Below, piece after piece: positions 6,078 through 7,801 of a stretch of 7,801 nucleotides of DNA (position 1 is its first letter; every line of letters starts with the position of its first letter). Origin of the DNA: Alphaproteobacteria bacterium (GTDB taxonomy: Bacteria; Pseudomonadota; Alphaproteobacteria; ATCC43930; CGMCC-115725); NCBI GenBank assembly GCA_030039775.1, contig JASHUX010000141.1:1-7801 (forward strand), in the 5' to 3' direction. Below the pieces are notes generated by a model. The model was not told where the DNA came from, ran no database searches, and worked only from the letters and a program-made list of their open reading frames with translations. The translations under genes and the position numbers were made by a program.

Positions 6078-6958
6078 AGTTGCTCCTTGCGTTTCTGCTG
6101 CTGGTTTACGGTATCACCACTGCCCAAGGCGCACCGATGTGCAACCGCATGGCGCGCCACCCGGAAAGTATCGCTGCGGTCAACGAGTTCGCGGAAAACA
6201 CACCGCCGCAGCGGATTGCACCGGGCCGCGGCCGCTGCGGCTGGGGCATCGGTCTGGCGCTGACCCACGTCAACACCGGCACGGCGTTTATCCTCGCGAA
6301 CCGGCGCGAGGTGGCGACCAGTCTGCACGTCATCGACCGGACGTGTACCGGCTGGCGGCATTTTACCTTCAGCCACGGGTACGACCGCGGCCGCCCACTT
6401 AGCGAAGAGACGGCGACCGTGGTCGCGCGCGGCGACTACTGCGCCGAGCTCGCACGCGGTCGACACGATTACGGGGGCGACTGGGCGATCGCGGTGCTCG
6501 ATCGCGATCCACTGACGGCGGAGCCTCCGGTAAGCGCGACGGAAGCGTTGCCACTCCAACCCGGCGTGAACCGAGACCAAGACAATGGACGCAATTATCT
6601 ACTCGGTTACAGCATGTCGTTCGCAGCCGGGAATGAGCCTTACCGCTCAGCGCCGTGCCGACTTGGCAAGCGGTTCAGTACCGGTGCGGTTGAGCATGAT
6701 TGCGATGCCGGTCACCGCAGCTCCGGCGCACCAATCGTCACGGAGGACACGCCCGACGCTTGTGTCGTGGTAGCGATGCATGACGGAGAGATCGCCGACA
6801 AGCCAGGGCGGCCGCCTTATCGCGCCGGCATCAACGCCAATGTTGCGGTGCTGACAGGCAGTTTTGCCGCCGCAGCGCGCGCCGTCGCTCGTGAGCTCGA
6901 AGAAGGCCTCAGCGCGGACGAGATCGCTGCTGACCTCGCCCGTCACCCGGATTACTAA
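6074..6958 (+). CDS. Secreted trypsin/V8-like serine protease
   Basis: This 294-residue protein begins with a signal peptide (VKLLLAFLLLVYGITTAQG, with a GTG start; cleavage probably near residue 19 or 20), so it is exported. The mature part has the chymotrypsin-fold layout. A TGTAFIL strand (68-74) is followed by VATSLHVID with catalytic His85. DYGGDWAIAVLD carries Asp136, in the place of the family's Asp-Ile-Ala motif. HDCDAGHRSSGAP carries Ser217 in the place of the GDSGGP serine. The triad spacing is normal for this family. Seven cysteines follow the signal peptide (23, 55, 91, 123, 195, 210, 230), suggesting disulfides and periplasmic or extracellular action. The helical C-terminus (SADEIAADLARHPDY) resembles an added helix rather than a membrane anchor. 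The start is taken from the GTGA overlap with the thioesterase stop. Its co-transcription with a cytoplasmic thioesterase may be only positional. Substrate unknown. Confidence 0.85.
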   Translation: MKLLLAFLLLVYGITTAQGAPMCNRMARHPESIAAVNEFAENTPPQRIAPGRGRCGWGIGLALTHVNTGTAFILANRREVATSLHVIDRTCTGWRHFTFSHGYDRGRPLSEETATVVARGDYCAELARGRHDYGGDWAIAVLDRDPLTAEPPVSATEALPLQPGVNRDQDNGRNYLLGYSMSFAAGNEPYRSAPCRLGKRFSTGAVEHDCDAGHRSSGAPIVTEDTPDACVVVAMHDGEIADKPGRPPYRAGINANVAVLTGSFAAAARAVARELEEGLSADEIAADLARHPDY

Positions 6959-6971
6959 ACGTCGTCGATAG

Positions 6972-7799
6972 CTATTGCTCTGGTATGCTGACGCCGCGTG
7001 ATTGCGCGCCTGCGATCGCGCACCAGTCCTCGAACATTGGCCGCAGCACGATCTCGTCCGCGTGTGTCGCGAACGCGCGCTCGACCGAGGCCGTCCAAGC
7101 CTCGTTCCATTGCTGCTCCGTCCAATTCTCGGTCGCTGCAATCATCTCTACCGCGTGATCGAAATCGCGATAAACCGACCCCACCCCACCCACGTAATCG
7201 CGCATTTCCGGAAGATCGCGGACCAGAACATGTGCGCCTGTCGCCATTGCTTCGGCAATGGAAATGGGCATGCCACTGGGGGTCACAAATTCTGTTCCTG
7301 GCGGTCTCGCGGTGTGCACGTAGATGCCGGCCCGCTGCATGAGCTCGGCCATTTCCTCCCGGCCGAGGTCCATCATCACCTCGCACCGTGATTTCGATTG
7401 TCGGATAATCTCGGCATAATCCTCTGAATCGGTGCAAGTTATTCCAACCAACACAAACCGAAATTGCGGGAGTCGATCCTCCAGCTCAAGGAAAAGGCCG
7501 AGATCCTTGCTGCGCAGCGCGGCGGACGCTCGCAGCACCAGTCGGCGGTCCTTCTCACGGCGCGGCCGGAACAATGCTGTATCGAACGCTGCCGGCACCG
7601 CGCGCAGTCGCGGACTTTCGCCTTCGATCAGCCGCAGGTGATGAGGAAACCCATAGATTGTCCTCATCCACTGCTGTTCGAGAAACGTGCGGAGGGAATC
7701 CGTCGTCGTATCGAAGCCGTGCAACTGCATCGTCGCTGGAGTGCCGAGTTGCGCAAGTACGGCCGCCTTCTGTCGTGCAAACCCAATCCAATGAATGTG
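6972..7799 (-). CDS. GT4-like glycosyltransferase, N-terminus outside the window
   Basis: The frame is open to the window edge, so this is the C-terminal 275 residues of a larger glycosyltransferase of GT-B fold. The visible part begins HIHWIGFARQKAAVLAQLG...MQLHGFD, the end of the acceptor-binding domain. The donor-binding domain shows the basic RASAALRSKDLG segment (equivalent to the R...K pair that contacts the nucleotide-sugar phosphates), a RFVLVGI strand, and a TPSGMPISIAEAMATGAHVL block, the typical GT4 donor-site motif. The first Glu of the EX7E signature is replaced by Ser here (S-X7-E). The gene converges with the protease across 13 bases with no evident terminator. The sugar, the acceptor and the upstream genes cannot be seen. 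The start codon lies beyond the window; the internal ATG at 7730 is not the real start. Confidence 0.85.
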   Translation of the reverse strand, partial: HIHWIGFARQKAAVLAQLGTPATMQLHGFDTTTDSLRTFLEQQWMRTIYGFPHHLRLIEGESPRLRAVPAAFDTALFRPRREKDRRLVLRASAALRSKDLGLFLELEDRLPQFRFVLVGITCTDSEDYAEIIRQSKSRCEVMMDLGREEMAELMQRAGIYVHTARPPGTEFVTPSGMPISIAEAMATGAHVLVRDLPEMRDYVGGVGSVYRDFDHAVEMIAATENWTEQQWNEAWTASVERAFATHADEIVLRPMFEDWCAIAGAQSRGVSIPEQ

Positions 7800-7801
7800 A
7801 A

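Noticed and set aside
5517..6580. Minus-strand ORFs antisense to the thioesterase and protease
   Set aside because: They lack any recognisable domain and cover two strongly supported plus-strand genes.

Overview
The window is GC-rich (roughly 60% by eye) and looks like a chromosomal segment of an alphaproteobacterium. The evidence is the codon use, the style of the protein families, and an ArsR/SRPBCC/GST/TfoX-type cluster of a kind common in that class. This placement is an inference; no rRNA, tRNA or marker gene is present to confirm it. Coding density is very high, and no stretch of more than about 120 bases lacks a gene.

Positions 1-1670 (+): the window opens inside the 3' end of an IS256-family (mutator-type) transposase. 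The right end of that insertion sequence appears to lie near 300-327. Directly after it comes a polytopic membrane protein reading frame whose natural N-terminus seems to be missing, so the IS probably landed in the 5' part of this gene.

Positions 1723-3547 (-): a tight four-gene operon reads ArsR-type repressor, then an SRPBCC/AHSA1-like protein, then a glutathione S-transferase-like protein, then a TfoX N-terminal-domain protein. Junctions are overlaps or gaps of a few bases. A perfect 16-bp palindrome sits just upstream of the repressor start, behind a consensus TTGACA, so the operon is very probably autoregulated. The repressor has no cysteine, so it is not a classical thiolate metal sensor. 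This is the most informative regulatory structure in the window.

Positions 3554-5569: two divergent genes share a 117-bp intergenic region. The minus-strand gene encodes a secreted protein I do not recognise. The plus-strand gene encodes an ArsB/NhaD/SLC13-superfamily (ion transporter superfamily) permease with the duplicated motif architecture of the family.

Positions 5607-6958 (+): a hotdog-fold acyl-CoA thioesterase gene overlaps by GTGA the start of a secreted trypsin/V8-like serine protease with a visible His-Asp-Ser triad. Positions 6972-7799 (-), convergent with it: the C-terminal part of a GT4-like glycosyltransferase that runs off the window.

I found no CRISPR array, RNA gene, phage module, toxin-antitoxin pair or recognisable defence island. 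The window looks mostly like ordinary accessory/housekeeping content, with an IS scar, a well-defined repressor operator and one unrecognised secreted protein as the points of interest.
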